Of a stretch of 49,290 bases of DNA, positions 16,558 through 25,741 are shown in pieces. Each line of letters starts with the position of its first letter. Position 1 is the first letter of the stretch. Source of the stretch: Erythrobacter sp. (GTDB lineage: Bacteria; Pseudomonadota; Alphaproteobacteria; Sphingomonadales; Sphingomonadaceae); contig PNKW01000015.1 in the NCBI GenBank assembly GCA_013822695.1, positions 1-49,290 on the forward strand, read 5' to 3'. The translations under genes were made by a program, and so were the position numbers. The notes under the pieces are model-generated. The model did no database searches and was not told where the DNA came from. It saw nothing but the letters and a program-made list of their open reading frames with translations.

Positions 16558-19317
16558 ATGGGAGAGGCTCTGACACCCGATTGGCACAGCGCGCTCACCC
16601 GCGCCCGCACTCACGCGCCGTTTCTGGCGCGGGCGCTCGATCGTCAGCCGGAGCTGGCCGCGCTGCTGGAACGCGGTGAAGGCGGGGGCGCGCTGGCATG
16701 GGCGAGGGCGCAAGGCGAGCATCCCGACACCGAGGTCGCCCTGCGCCGCGAACGCCTTGCGCTCGCCGCCGCGCTGGCGGTGGGCGATCTGGCGGGGGCC
16801 TTCCCGCTCGCGCAGGTCGTGCGCGAACTCACCGGTTTTGCCGACCGCGCCCTCGACCGCGCGATCCGCACTGCCATCACCGAACGCACCGATCAGGACA
16901 GCGCAGCCGGGTTCATCGCGCTCGCGCTCGGCAAGCAGGGGGCGGGCGAGCTCAACTACTCCTCCGACATCGACCCGATCCTGCTGTTCGACCGCGACCG
17001 CCTGCCGCGCCGCGCGGCGGACGATCCGGGCGAGGCGGCGCAGCGTTACGCCCGCCGCGTGGTGGCGCTGCTCGCCGCCAACACCGCCGATGGCTACGCG
17101 CTCAGGGTCGACCTGCGCCTGCGCCCGGCGAGCGAGGTCAGCCCGCTGTGCGTGCCGGTCGGCGCGGCGTTGACGCACTATCAGGGGCAGGCCCTCGCCT
17201 GGGAGCGCGCCGCCTTCACCCGCGCGCGTGCGGCGGCCGGAGACATTGCGGCGGGCGAGGCCTTCCTCGACGAAATCCGCCCCTTCGTGTGGCGCGGCCA
17301 GCTCGATTTCGGCGCGGTGGAAGAAATCCGCGCGCTCACCCTGCGCATCCGCGACAGCGGCAAGGGCCCGCCCGCGCCCGGCCCCGGCTTCGACGTCAAG
17401 CGCGGGCGCGGGGGCATTCGCGAGATCGAGTTCTACGCCCAGACCCACCAGCTGATCCACGGCGGACGCGATGCCTCGCTCAGGGTCAGGGGCACGCGCC
17501 ACGCGCTCGATGCGTTGGCGGCGGGCGGCTGGATCGCAGCAGAGAACGCGCAAGTGCTCGGCGAGGCCTATGACCGCCTGCGCATGGTCGAGCACCGCCT
17601 GCAAATGGTGAACGACCGCCAGACCCACGCGCTGCCCGAAGGCGAGGCGCTCGACAATGTGGCGCGGCTCGATGGGCTCAATGACGGCGCGGCGCTGGTC
17701 GCCGAGCTGACCGCGCTGACAGCCCGCACCGCGCGAATCTACGAGGAGCTGATCGGCCACGCCGAAGCATCTCCCGCGCCCGTCGCCATGCCGACCAGCG
17801 CGCTGGCGACGAGCCTTGCCGCATGGGACTTCGCCGAGCCCGAGGTGCTCGCCGAACGCATTGAGAGCTGGCGCGACGGGCGCCATGCCGCAATCCGTTC
17901 ACCGCAGGCGGTCGAGGCGTGGGATCGCCTCGCCCCGGCGCTGCTTACCGCGATGGCGACGAGCGACGATCCGATGCGGGCGATCACGCGCTGGGAACGG
18001 ATCATCGAAAGCGTGCCGAGCCTCGTCACCACCTTCCGTCTGCTCGATGCCCGCCCTGACCTGATCGAGCGGCTGGTGGCCGCCCTCACCCTCGCCCCGG
18101 TGCTGTCGGACGAGCTGGCGCGCAAGCCCGAGCTGCTCGATACCCTGATCGACAAGGACGCGCTCGACCTGCCGGGGGAGACGCACGCAATCATGGCGCG
18201 GATGCGCGGCGCGGCGATCCGCGAGGATTACGAGGCGCTGCTCGACGCGATCCGCATCGTCACCGGCGAGATCCGCTTTGCATTGGGCATCCAGCTGATC
18301 GAGGGGCTGGCCGATCCGCTCGCCATCGCCCGTGCCCTCTCCCGCACCGCCGAGGCCGCGATGCAGCTGGCGACCGATGCGACCGTGGCCGAATTCGCCG
18401 CCAAGCACGGGCGCATCGCTGGGAGCGAGCTGCTGATCCTCGGGCTCGGGCGATTGGGCGGCGGGGCGCTGACCCATGCCAGCGATCTCGACATCGTCTA
18501 CCTGTTCACCGGCGATTTCGCCGCGCTGTCGGACGGGGCGCGGCCCTTGGGCGCGACGATCTATTACAACCGCCTCGCCAGCCGGGTCAGCGCCGCGCTC
18601 TCGGTGCCGACCGCCCAAGGCGCGCTTTACGAGGTCGACACGCGCCTCAGGCCGCAGGGCAATCAGGGGCCATTGGCGGTGAGCTGCGAGGCTTTCGGCA
18701 AATATCAGCGCGAGGCGGCGTGGACGTGGGAGCACATGGCGCTCGCCCGCGCGCGGGTGCTTTATGGTTCGGCGCAGGCGCGCGCGCAGCTCGAGGGCGT
18801 GCTCGCCGAGGTGCTGGGCGCGCCCCGCGACAAGGCGGCGCTGCGCGAGGCGGTACTGGCGATGCGCGCCGAGATGGCGAAGCACAAGCAGCCCGGCGGC
18901 CCGGTCGATGCCAAGCTGTCGCGCGGGGGGCTCGTCGATATCGAGTTTCTGGTGCATTACCTCCAGCTGAAGGGCGAGGCTGCGGACGGACGCCCGCTCG
19001 CCGACGCCGCTGCGCAGGCGCTGTCTCCCGACCTTGCCGTGGCGCTGGCGGGCCTTGTGGCGGCGGGACTGGTGCCGCCTGACCTCGCCGAGCCGCACGC
19101 ACTGATGAGCCGGATGCTGGTCGCCGGACGCCTGCTCGCCCCCGATGGCCGCGAACCCCCGCCCTCCGGCGCGCGGGCGCTGGCGCGGGCCTGCGGGTTC
19201 GATTCGTATCCGGCGCTCGAGGAGGCCTTCGCGCTCGCGCGCCTCAGGGTGGCCGAAGTCTGGAAACAAATCTTGCGGACAGACATTCTCGAAACCGAAC
19301 AGGAGACCCCGTCATGA
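16558..19317 (+). CDS. glnE: Bifunctional glutamine synthetase adenylyltransferase/deadenylyltransferase
   Basis: This 919-residue enzyme attaches and removes AMP on glutamine synthetase in response to PII. Two nucleotidyltransferase domains are visible: LGKQGAGELNYSSDIDPILLF (about 124-145, the removing domain) and LGLGRLGGGALTHASDLDIV (about 628-642, the transferase domain), each with the DxD pair and each followed by a helical PII-uridylyltransferase-like region (VKRGRGGIREIEFYAQ; LSRGGLVDIEFLVHY). Start ATG 16558 has AAGGA 7 nt upstream. The stop overlaps the bcp start by 4 nt (ATGA). Length is normal for alphaproteobacterial GlnE. It lies divergent from the M28 gene. Confidence 0.97.
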   Translation: MGEALTPDWHSALTRARTHAPFLARALDRQPELAALLERGEGGGALAWARAQGEHPDTEVALRRERLALAAALAVGDLAGAFPLAQVVRELTGFADRALDRAIRTAITERTDQDSAAGFIALALGKQGAGELNYSSDIDPILLFDRDRLPRRAADDPGEAAQRYARRVVALLAANTADGYALRVDLRLRPASEVSPLCVPVGAALTHYQGQALAWERAAFTRARAAAGDIAAGEAFLDEIRPFVWRGQLDFGAVEEIRALTLRIRDSGKGPPAPGPGFDVKRGRGGIREIEFYAQTHQLIHGGRDASLRVRGTRHALDALAAGGWIAAENAQVLGEAYDRLRMVEHRLQMVNDRQTHALPEGEALDNVARLDGLNDGAALVAELTALTARTARIYEELIGHAEASPAPVAMPTSALATSLAAWDFAEPEVLAERIESWRDGRHAAIRSPQAVEAWDRLAPALLTAMATSDDPMRAITRWERIIESVPSLVTTFRLLDARPDLIERLVAALTLAPVLSDELARKPELLDTLIDKDALDLPGETHAIMARMRGAAIREDYEALLDAIRIVTGEIRFALGIQLIEGLADPLAIARALSRTAEAAMQLATDATVAEFAAKHGRIAGSELLILGLGRLGGGALTHASDLDIVYLFTGDFAALSDGARPLGATIYYNRLASRVSAALSVPTAQGALYEVDTRLRPQGNQGPLAVSCEAFGKYQREAAWTWEHMALARARVLYGSAQARAQLEGVLAEVLGAPRDKAALREAVLAMRAEMAKHKQPGGPVDAKLSRGGLVDIEFLVHYLQLKGEAADGRPLADAAAQALSPDLAVALAGLVAAGLVPPDLAEPHALMSRMLVAGRLLAPDGREPPPSGARALARACGFDSYPALEEAFALARLRVAEVWKQILRTDILETEQETPS

Positions 19318-19787
19318 CCACTTTCCCCGGCGTCGGCGACGCCATTCCCGATATCGCGATGGAAACCCCCGAAGGCGGGAGCGTGAAGCCCTCCGACTTT
19401 GCCGGATCGAAGCTGGTGATCTTCTTCTACCCCAAGGACGACACCCCGGGCTGCACCACCGAGAACAAGGATTTCTCGGCGCTGAAGGACCAGTTCGAGG
19501 CCGCGGGCACCAAGCTGCTTGGCGTCAGCAAGGACCCGGCCAAGAAGCACGCCAAATTCATCGCCAAGCACGGCCTCACTGCTCCGCTCGCCACCGACGC
19601 GGAAGAGGGCGGTCTCAGCGACGCGCTCGGCGTGTGGGCGGAAAAGCAGATGTACGGCAAGACCTACATGGGCATGGTCCGCGCCACCTATCTGGTGGGC
19701 GCCGACGGCAAGATCGCGCGCATCTGGGACAAGGTGAAGGTCGCCGGCCACGCCGAGGAAGTGCTGGAAGCGGCCAGGGCGCTCTAA
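19314..19787 (+). CDS. bcp: Thioredoxin-dependent thiol peroxidase, BCP/PrxQ type
   Basis: This 157-residue peroxiredoxin reduces hydrogen peroxide and organic hydroperoxides. The peroxidatic cysteine is Cys47 in DDTPGCTTENKDF, within the KLVIFFYPKDDTPGCT strand-helix unit. The common resolving Cys five residues later is replaced (TTENK), and no other Cys is present, so this is a 1-Cys member that must be resolved by another thiol. Coupled to glnE by a 4-nt overlap, an uncommon partnership that may only reflect compact gene packing. Confidence 0.95.
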   Translation: MTTFPGVGDAIPDIAMETPEGGSVKPSDFAGSKLVIFFYPKDDTPGCTTENKDFSALKDQFEAAGTKLLGVSKDPAKKHAKFIAKHGLTAPLATDAEEGGLSDALGVWAEKQMYGKTYMGMVRATYLVGADGKIARIWDKVKVAGHAEEVLEAARAL

Positions 19788-19794
19788 CACCCAC

Positions 19795-20586
19795 ATGCAA
19801 ACCGTCGCCCGCGCCATCCGCGCCGCGCTGCTCACTCCCGAGCCGCGGGCCAAGTGCTTCGCCACCCGTCAGGTTGCGCGCGACTGGCGGGCTGGCAAGC
19901 TGGCGTGGGAATTCGACGTGGCGATGCCCGACCAGCCCGCCTGGCCCGATGCGCCCGAGCTGCTGCCTCCCGGCCAGATGCCCAAGCGCCGCAAGGCCGG
20001 GAGCGAGCGCGGGCGGATCGCGCTGTGGCACAGCCTCGCGCATATCGAATTCGTCGCGATCGACCTCGCGCTCGACATGGCGGGGCGATTCGGAGGGGAG
20101 ATGGGGCCGGAATTCGTCAGCGACTTTCTCGACGTCGCCGCCGACGAGGCGATGCACTTCGCGCTGCTGGCGCGCAAGCTCCAGACCCTCGGCAGCCATT
20201 ATGGCGCGCTCCCGGCCCATGCGGGACTGTGGGAAGCGGCCCACGCCACCCGCCACGATGTTGCCGCACGTCTTGCAGTGGTGCCGATGGTGCTCGAGGC
20301 GCGCGGGCTCGACGTCACTCCGGCGACCCTCGAGCGGGTGCGCGAGGCCGGGGACGCCAACGGCGCGAAGATTCTTGCAAGGATACTTGACGACGAAATC
20401 CGCCATGTCGCAGTGGGCACCAAGCACTTTCTGCAATGTGCCGAAACGGCGCAGATCGAACCCGAATCCTACTGGCAAGACCTCGTAAAACGGCATTTCC
20501 GAGGACAGGTTAAGGCGCCGTTCAACGACTCGGCGCGTCTTGCTGCCGGTTTGTCGCGCGGATTTTACGCAACGATTGCCTATTAA
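19795..20586 (+). CDS. DUF455 family ferritin-like protein
   Basis: This 263-residue helical protein carries repeated metal-type motifs: LWHSLAHIEFVAIDLALD, DVAADEAMHFALLARKL and ILDDEIRHVAVGTKHF, spaced as in four-helix di-iron proteins, so a di-iron centre is likely. DUF455 has no settled function. The gene starts 7 nt after bcp, so glnE-bcp-DUF455 is probably one transcript; the neighbour suggests a role in oxidative or iron stress, which is inference. It ends in NDSARLAAGLSRGFYATIAY, a typical family C-terminus. Confidence 0.9.
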   Translation: MQTVARAIRAALLTPEPRAKCFATRQVARDWRAGKLAWEFDVAMPDQPAWPDAPELLPPGQMPKRRKAGSERGRIALWHSLAHIEFVAIDLALDMAGRFGGEMGPEFVSDFLDVAADEAMHFALLARKLQTLGSHYGALPAHAGLWEAAHATRHDVAARLAVVPMVLEARGLDVTPATLERVREAGDANGAKILARILDDEIRHVAVGTKHFLQCAETAQIEPESYWQDLVKRHFRGQVKAPFNDSARLAAGLSRGFYATIAY

Positions 20587-20694
20587 CGATCCACCCGGAT
20601 AACCCTGTTCCAGCGAAAGGCGCGCGATAGACGTGCCGGAACATTCCTACGGCACCGCAGCAATCGCGGGTCGCAATCGGGACCGGGTCTTTTT

Positions 20695-21438
20695 ATGATT
20701 TTTGCCTTCCGCGGTGCGCTGAAGCTGGTTGGATCGACCGCCTGCGCCATTCTGGTTTCCGCCGCTGCGCCGGCCCTCGCCAACACCAATTCAGCCGCCT
20801 CGACCTCCACCGCCAGCGCCGATGTCGTGCCGCCGCTGCGTGACGCACAGGGCGAAGTGGTCGACAACGGTGACACCCGCTTCAAGTCGCTGTTCACGAC
20901 GATCCTCGAGAACGAGCGCAACACCCCGACGCTCGGCGCGGTCGAAGCGCCCACCGCCTTTTCCTCGCCGGTTCCGACCCGCGGCATCTCGGTGCCCTCG
21001 CGCATGCCGCTCGAAGGCGCGGCGCTGACCAGCAGCTTCGGGATGCGCACCCACCCGGTGCTTGGCGGCCGCCGCCAGCACCACGGCATCGATCTTGCCG
21101 CGCCCTCCGGCACCCCGGTCTACGCCACCGCCGACGGCATCGTCAGCCGCGCCGACTGGTATTCGAGCTACGGCCTCTACATCAGCCTTGAACATGGCGC
21201 CGCGATGCAGACCCGCTACGCCCACCTCTCGCGCCTTGCGGTCGCGGCTGGCGACAGCGTCAAGAAGGGCGACCTGATCGGCTATGTCGGATCGACCGGC
21301 CGTTCGACCGGCCCGCACCTCCATTACGAAGTTCGGGTGGAGGGTCTTGCAGTCAATCCGATTCCGTATATGGTGGAGAGCGAAGCACAGCTGGCCTATG
21401 CCCGCGATGCACGCCTAACCGGCGCTGGCGGCGAATAA
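20695..21438 (+). CDS. M23-family zinc peptidase (LytM-type), secreted
   Basis: This 247-residue protein has a signal sequence (about 1-29, ending APALA) and a low-complexity Ala/Ser/Thr linker. The peptidase M23 domain shows ligands His129 and Asp133 in RRQHHGIDLAAPSGTPVYA and the HxH motif His208-Leu-His210 in STGPHLHYEVR. All key residues are present, so it is probably an active peptidoglycan endopeptidase in the periplasm. The 108-nt upstream gap separates it from DUF455. The stop codon is immediately followed by a folded RNA element and a strong terminator. Confidence 0.93.
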   Translation: MIFAFRGALKLVGSTACAILVSAAAPALANTNSAASTSTASADVVPPLRDAQGEVVDNGDTRFKSLFTTILENERNTPTLGAVEAPTAFSSPVPTRGISVPSRMPLEGAALTSSFGMRTHPVLGGRRQHHGIDLAAPSGTPVYATADGIVSRADWYSSYGLYISLEHGAAMQTRYAHLSRLAVAAGDSVKKGDLIGYVGSTGRSTGPHLHYEVRVEGLAVNPIPYMVESEAQLAYARDARLTGAGGE

Positions 21439-21514
21439 CCGCCCAGCCAAAAGGCACCAAGAGATTGCCCGTGAAACGGGCCGGACATTGGAGAGGGTGT
21501 CCGAACATGGGCGG
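21439..21514 (+). ncRNA. Candidate structured RNA: closed three-hairpin junction whose closing helix overlaps a terminator
   Basis: CCGCCCA (21439-21445), directly after the stop codon, pairs perfectly with TGGGCGG (21508-21514). It encloses GCC-AAAA-GGC (21446-21455), GCCCGT-GAA-ACGGGC (21467-21481) and CGGACA-N10-TGTCCG (21482-21503). The 3' strand of the closing helix shares 21510-21514 with the terminator stem, so the two folds exclude each other, as in riboswitches. I do not recognise the family. It may equally be a 3'UTR-derived small RNA. Confidence 0.5.
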
Positions 21515-21538
21515 CGGGTTATCCCGCCGCCTTTTTTT
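21510..21538 (+). terminator. Strong intrinsic terminator
   Basis: GGCGGCGGG (21510-21518), loop TTAT, CCCGCCGCC (21523-21531), then seven T (21532-21538). It ends the M23 transcript unless the closing helix of the preceding element forms. Confidence 0.9.
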
Positions 21539-21711
21539 GTCTTTGGCTTTCGCCTCTGGGCCACCCCGCCACCGTCCGCCGAGGGGGTGACGCGCCTGTT
21601 GGGTAGCACTTTGAATACTCTTTTCCCTTGCGAGCGTTCCCGCGCCCGCTAGATTTTCTTCCGAGAGAATGTCGGCCCGCCCGCAAATGGCTGGCCGCAG
21701 GGAGAGAGAAC

Positions 21712-23259
21712 ATGTCGATGCACCCGATCGCGCACGCCGCGACCAAGCCTGATCATCCCGCCGTCATCATGGCCGGGTCAGGCGAGCAGATGACCTATCG
21801 CGAGATGGACGAGGCCGCGAACCGCTTTGCCCAGCTGCTGCGTGCGCGCGGGTTTGCGCCGGATGATGCCTTTGCAGTGCTGCTTGAAAACCGGATCGAA
21901 TATTTCACCCTGATCTGGGGCTCGCAGCGCGCGGGCACGCTTCTGGTGCCGATCTCCTCGCGCCTGACCGCGCCGGAGATCACCTACATCCTCAAGGACA
22001 GCAACGCCAAGCTGCTGATCACCTCGCCCTATTTTGACGGTGTGCTGGCCGATATCCGGCGCGAATGCCCCGAGCTTGATGTTCTGGTGACCGGCGCAGG
22101 CGGGGCTGAGGATTTCGCCGCCGCGCTTGGCCAGCATCCCGCCACGCCGATTGCCGATCAGCGGGCTGGCCTCACCATGCTCTATTCCTCGGGCACCACC
22201 GGGCGCCCCAAGGGCATCCGCCCCGCACCGCCCGCCGATCCCGATCCGCAGGCGATGATCCCCTTCATCGGCCTTGCGACAATGGGCGCAGGAATGCCGG
22301 CCGATGGCTCGATGATCTACCTCTCCCCCGCCCCGCTCTATCACGCCGCGCCGCTGGCGTGGTGTTCGGCGGCGCAGCGGCTCGGGGGCACGCTGGTGGT
22401 GATGGAGAAGTTCGAGCCCGAGGCCGCGCTCGCCGCGATCGAAAAGTATCGCATCACCGACAGCCAGTGGGTCCCGACCCATTTCGTGCGCTTCCTCAAG
22501 CTCGATCCGGCGATTCGCACCAAATATGACCTCTCCAGCCACAAACGCGCGCTCCACGCCGCCGCGCCCTGCCCGGTGCCGATCAAGCGCGAGATGATCG
22601 AATGGTGGGGGCCGATCGTGAACGAGTATTACGCAGGATCCGAAGGCATCGGAATGACGATGATCGGTTCGGCCGACTGGCTCGCGCATCCCGGCAGCGT
22701 CGGCCGCGCGATCTATGGCACGCTCCACGTCTGCGGGCCGGAGGGTGAGGAAGTCGGCCCCGGCGAGGACGGGCTGATCTATTTCGAAAACGCGTTGCTC
22801 CCGACCTATCACAACGACCCCGAGAAAACCCGCGAGGCAATGCACGCCAAGGGCTGGATGACGCTGGGCGATATCGGCCATGTCGATGCCGACGGGTTCC
22901 TGTTCCTGACCGACCGCAAGAGCCACATGATCATCTCCGGCGGCGTGAACATCTACCCGCAGGAGATAGAGAACCTGCTCGTCACCCACCCCAAGGTGAT
23001 GGACGCCGGCGTGATCGGCGCGCCCTGCCCCGATCTGGGCGAGAAGGTGGTGGCGGTGGTGCAGCCCAAGGACATGGCCGATGCCGGCCCGGCGCTGGAG
23101 GCGGAACTGCGCGAATTCCTCAGCGCCAGCCTCTCCAGGATCAAGATGCCCAAGCTGTTCGACTTCCGCCCCGACCTGCCGCGCGAGGCCAATGGCAAGC
23201 TCTACAAGCGCGAGCTGCGCGACGAATATGCCGCCCGCGCCAAGGAAGCGGCAGCATGA
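21712..23259 (+). CDS. Acyl-CoA synthetase, AMP-forming
   Basis: This 515-residue member of the adenylate-forming superfamily activates a carboxylic acid as acyl-AMP and then acyl-CoA. Motifs: TMLYSSGTTGRPKGI (about 157-171, P-loop-like), YYAGSEGIGM (A5), TLGDIGHVDADGFLFLTDR and KSHMIISGGVNIYPQEIE (A7/A8 hinge), and the catalytic lysine in LPREANGKLYKREL. ATG 21712 follows GGGAGAGAGAAC, a good RBS; the frame upstream lacks one. The stop overlaps the P450 start by 4 nt. The partner P450 suggests catabolism of a hydrophobic acid such as a terpenoid or sterol side chain; the substrate is not determinable here. Confidence 0.92.
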   Translation: MSMHPIAHAATKPDHPAVIMAGSGEQMTYREMDEAANRFAQLLRARGFAPDDAFAVLLENRIEYFTLIWGSQRAGTLLVPISSRLTAPEITYILKDSNAKLLITSPYFDGVLADIRRECPELDVLVTGAGGAEDFAAALGQHPATPIADQRAGLTMLYSSGTTGRPKGIRPAPPADPDPQAMIPFIGLATMGAGMPADGSMIYLSPAPLYHAAPLAWCSAAQRLGGTLVVMEKFEPEAALAAIEKYRITDSQWVPTHFVRFLKLDPAIRTKYDLSSHKRALHAAAPCPVPIKREMIEWWGPIVNEYYAGSEGIGMTMIGSADWLAHPGSVGRAIYGTLHVCGPEGEEVGPGEDGLIYFENALLPTYHNDPEKTREAMHAKGWMTLGDIGHVDADGFLFLTDRKSHMIISGGVNIYPQEIENLLVTHPKVMDAGVIGAPCPDLGEKVVAVVQPKDMADAGPALEAELREFLSASLSRIKMPKLFDFRPDLPREANGKLYKRELRDEYAARAKEAAA

Positions 23260-24560
23260 GCGTGGCCAAGAATGAGGGGGCGGTGCTGCCGGGCGACATT
23301 GCCCGAAAGGTGATCGACCCCCACGCCTATGCCGAATGGGACGGGCTGCTCGACACCTTCGATGCGATCCGTGCGAGCACCCCGGTGGTCAAGGTGCAGC
23401 CCGACACGCCCGGGCTGTTCGAGCCGTTCTGGCTGGTCACCGGCTATGACGACGTGATGCGCATCTCGAAGGACAACGCGGGGTTCCTCAACAACCCGCG
23501 CCCGGTGGTGTTCAGCTTCAACCAGGCGATCGAATTCAGCCGCGCGGCGACCGGCTCGAACATGCTGGTCGATTCGCTGGTGGTGTTCGACGCGCCGATC
23601 CATCCCAAGTATCGCAAGCTCACGCAGGAATGGTTCATGCCGAGGAACCTCGCCCGGCTCGAGGATGAACTGCGCGCGCTGGCGGCCCGCACCGTCGACC
23701 GGATGCTCGAGCAGGGGAGCGAGGTGGACTTCGTCAAGGAGGTTTCGGGCCCCTATCCCTTGCGCGTCGTGATGCAGATCCTCGGGGTGCCGCCCGAGGA
23801 CGAGTTCCGGATGCAGATGCTCACCCAGCAATTGTTCGGCGGGCAGGACAAGGACCTTTCGGGCTCCGGCATGGACAAGATGTCGCCGGAGCAGGTGGTG
23901 CAGATCGTCGCGGGCGCGGTGAAGACCTTCGAGGATTACTTCACCGGGATCGCCGAAGACCGCCGCCGCAACCCTACCGAGGATGTCGCGAGCGTCATCG
24001 CCAATGCGCTGGTGGATGGCCAGCCGCTCCCCCCGCGCGACATGGCGGGCTATTACATCATCGTCGCCACCGCCGGGCACGACACCACCAGCGCCAGCAC
24101 TGCGGGGGCGATGCAGGCGCTGGCCCGCGACCCGGAACAATATGCCCGCGTCCGCGCCGACCGCTCGCTGCTCCCCGGCATCGTTGAAGAAGCGATCCGC
24201 TGGACCAGCCCCGTCCAGCACTTCATGCGCACCGCCGCGGAGGACTGCGAATTGGGCGGCCAAGCTATCCAGAAGGGCGACTGGCTGATGATCAACTATG
24301 TCGCCGCCAATCACGACCCCGCCCAGTTCCCCGACCCGCGCCGCTTCGACGCCGCGCGCTCCCCCAACCGCCACCTCGCTTTCGGCGCAGGGGCGCACCA
24401 GTGCCTCGGGCTGCACCTGGCGCGGCTGGAGATGAAGATCCTGTTCGAGGCGATCCTCGACCGGGTCGCCGCCGTGGAGCCGGCGGGCGAGGCGGCCCGC
24501 GCGACCAGCACCTTCGTCGGCGGGTTGAAGACACTGCCGCTCAGGGTGACGCCGGCCTGA
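23256..24560 (+). CDS. Cytochrome P450
   Basis: This 434-residue soluble bacterial P450 shows the I-helix oxygen-activation motif ATAGHDTTSAS, the K-helix ExxR in EEAIRW, and the haem-binding loop FGAGAHQCLGLHLARLE with Cys383 as the thiolate ligand. It hydroxylates or oxidises a hydrophobic substrate using electrons from a ferredoxin, which is not encoded here. ATG 23256 overlaps the ligase stop (ATGA), so the enzymes are made together. The AraC-type gene downstream is a plausible regulator. The closest subfamily cannot be named with confidence. Confidence 0.94.
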   Translation: MSVAKNEGAVLPGDIARKVIDPHAYAEWDGLLDTFDAIRASTPVVKVQPDTPGLFEPFWLVTGYDDVMRISKDNAGFLNNPRPVVFSFNQAIEFSRAATGSNMLVDSLVVFDAPIHPKYRKLTQEWFMPRNLARLEDELRALAARTVDRMLEQGSEVDFVKEVSGPYPLRVVMQILGVPPEDEFRMQMLTQQLFGGQDKDLSGSGMDKMSPEQVVQIVAGAVKTFEDYFTGIAEDRRRNPTEDVASVIANALVDGQPLPPRDMAGYYIIVATAGHDTTSASTAGAMQALARDPEQYARVRADRSLLPGIVEEAIRWTSPVQHFMRTAAEDCELGGQAIQKGDWLMINYVAANHDPAQFPDPRRFDAARSPNRHLAFGAGAHQCLGLHLARLEMKILFEAILDRVAAVEPAGEAARATSTFVGGLKTLPLRVTPA

Positions 24561-24614
24561 TCCGGGCAAAGCGCCACCGAACATGACAGCAACCCCGCTC
24601 TTCTGCACAAAAGG

Positions 24615-24643
24615 TTTGTTGCGAGTGCTACATCGCGTATACA
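24615..24643 (+). promoter_or_regulatory. Candidate promoter of the AraC-family gene
   Basis: TTTGTT (24615-24620), 17 bp, TATACA (24638-24643). The predicted start is about 32 nt before ATG 24683. Confidence 0.45.
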
Positions 24644-24682
24644 AGCCCTGACGAAGCAGTCGCTACAGGGGGAAGTGCAGCC

Positions 24683-25621
24683 ATGTCGATCCTCGAGCAC
24701 TGGGCCGTGACCGGTGGGCCAGAACACACGCAAGAGCGACTCGGGGACGAGATCGTCTTCGTCAGGCACCGCTACACGGGTCTGGCGCTGCTGGTGGCTG
24801 TGCCCGATCACGATGGCGGGCCGCAGGTCGTGACCCTGCAAGACCCTGTCCGCGATGTGGTGATCGTGTCGTGCGGGAGCCTGTACCCGGTGACGGTCAC
24901 TCTGGGCACACAAACGGCGCGCTGCGGCCCGCATTCGAGCGACCGCGTGACCTTCGTCCCTGCAGGCACGCGGATGGTGCTCGAATACACGCGCGATTGC
25001 TCGATGCTCTGCGTATTGATCGTGCCCGCCGGGCGACTAGCGGCGATGCGGACCGGGAGCGCCCCGCTGCCCGAATCGTTCGGCCTGCGCGACGATGCCG
25101 CGCTCGCCGAGCGGGTGCACGCCGTCTGCCGGCTGGTGCTGCGGCAAAGCGAGACCGACAATCCTCTCATCGAACAGGCGACCTCGCAGCTCGCGCAGGG
25201 GCTGGGCCAGAGCGTGACGGAAAGCTCAGGGCAGCCGGACCCGCGCATCGCCCTGCCACCGCACAAGCTGCGCCGGGTGCTCGCCCATATCGACGCAAAC
25301 TTGGACCGCCCGATCACGCTGCGCGAGCTGGCCGGACTGGCTAACCTGTCACCTTATCACTTCACACGGGTGTTCAAGCACGCCACCGGCCGCTCGCCCT
25401 ATGATCACGTGCGCTGGCGGCGGATCACCCGCAGCACCGCGCTGGTTGCGCGCTCGGAGCTCAAGATCGCCGAGATCTCCGCCTCGACCGGCTTTGCCAG
25501 CGCCGCGCATTTCAGCAGCGCCTTCCAGCGCGCGGCCGGCATCCCTCCGCTGCAGTTCCGCCGCGTGGTGCGCCCGCGGCTGCTGAGCGGCCGCAGCTTC
25601 GGCCCCGCTCGGGGACACTGA
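24683..25621 (+). CDS. AraC-family transcriptional regulator
   Basis: This 312-residue protein has a C-terminal pair of helix-turn-helix motifs (about 200-295): LRELAGLANLSPYHFTRVFK and KIAEISASTGFASAAHFSSA, followed by the family ending GIPPLQFRR. The N-terminal ~190 residues resemble a cupin-like ligand-binding domain (VVIVSCGSLYPVTV, VTFVPAGTRMVLEY). It has its own promoter-like sequence and lies 122 bp after the P450 gene on the same strand, so it may control the ligase-P450 operon; the effector is unknown. The basic, Gly/Arg-rich tail is not conserved in the family. Confidence 0.92.
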   Translation: MSILEHWAVTGGPEHTQERLGDEIVFVRHRYTGLALLVAVPDHDGGPQVVTLQDPVRDVVIVSCGSLYPVTVTLGTQTARCGPHSSDRVTFVPAGTRMVLEYTRDCSMLCVLIVPAGRLAAMRTGSAPLPESFGLRDDAALAERVHAVCRLVLRQSETDNPLIEQATSQLAQGLGQSVTESSGQPDPRIALPPHKLRRVLAHIDANLDRPITLRELAGLANLSPYHFTRVFKHATGRSPYDHVRWRRITRSTALVARSELKIAEISASTGFASAAHFSSAFQRAAGIPPLQFRRVVRPRLLSGRSFGPARGH

Positions 25622-25741
25622 CGCCGCCCGTTCCCGGTCGCCTGCCGATTTCTTGCCGATTTTCCTGTTACAGCGCCGCAGCTTGTCCTAGATTTCGGGC
25701 ATGGGATCGAGCCTTTGCCTTGCCTTGCAGGGGTGCGCAGC

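Noticed and set aside
20585..20616. EcfG-like GGAAC...CGTT pattern on the minus strand
   Set aside because: The spacer is 18 bp rather than the usual 16-17, and it points into the end of the DUF455 gene with no minus-strand gene to serve.
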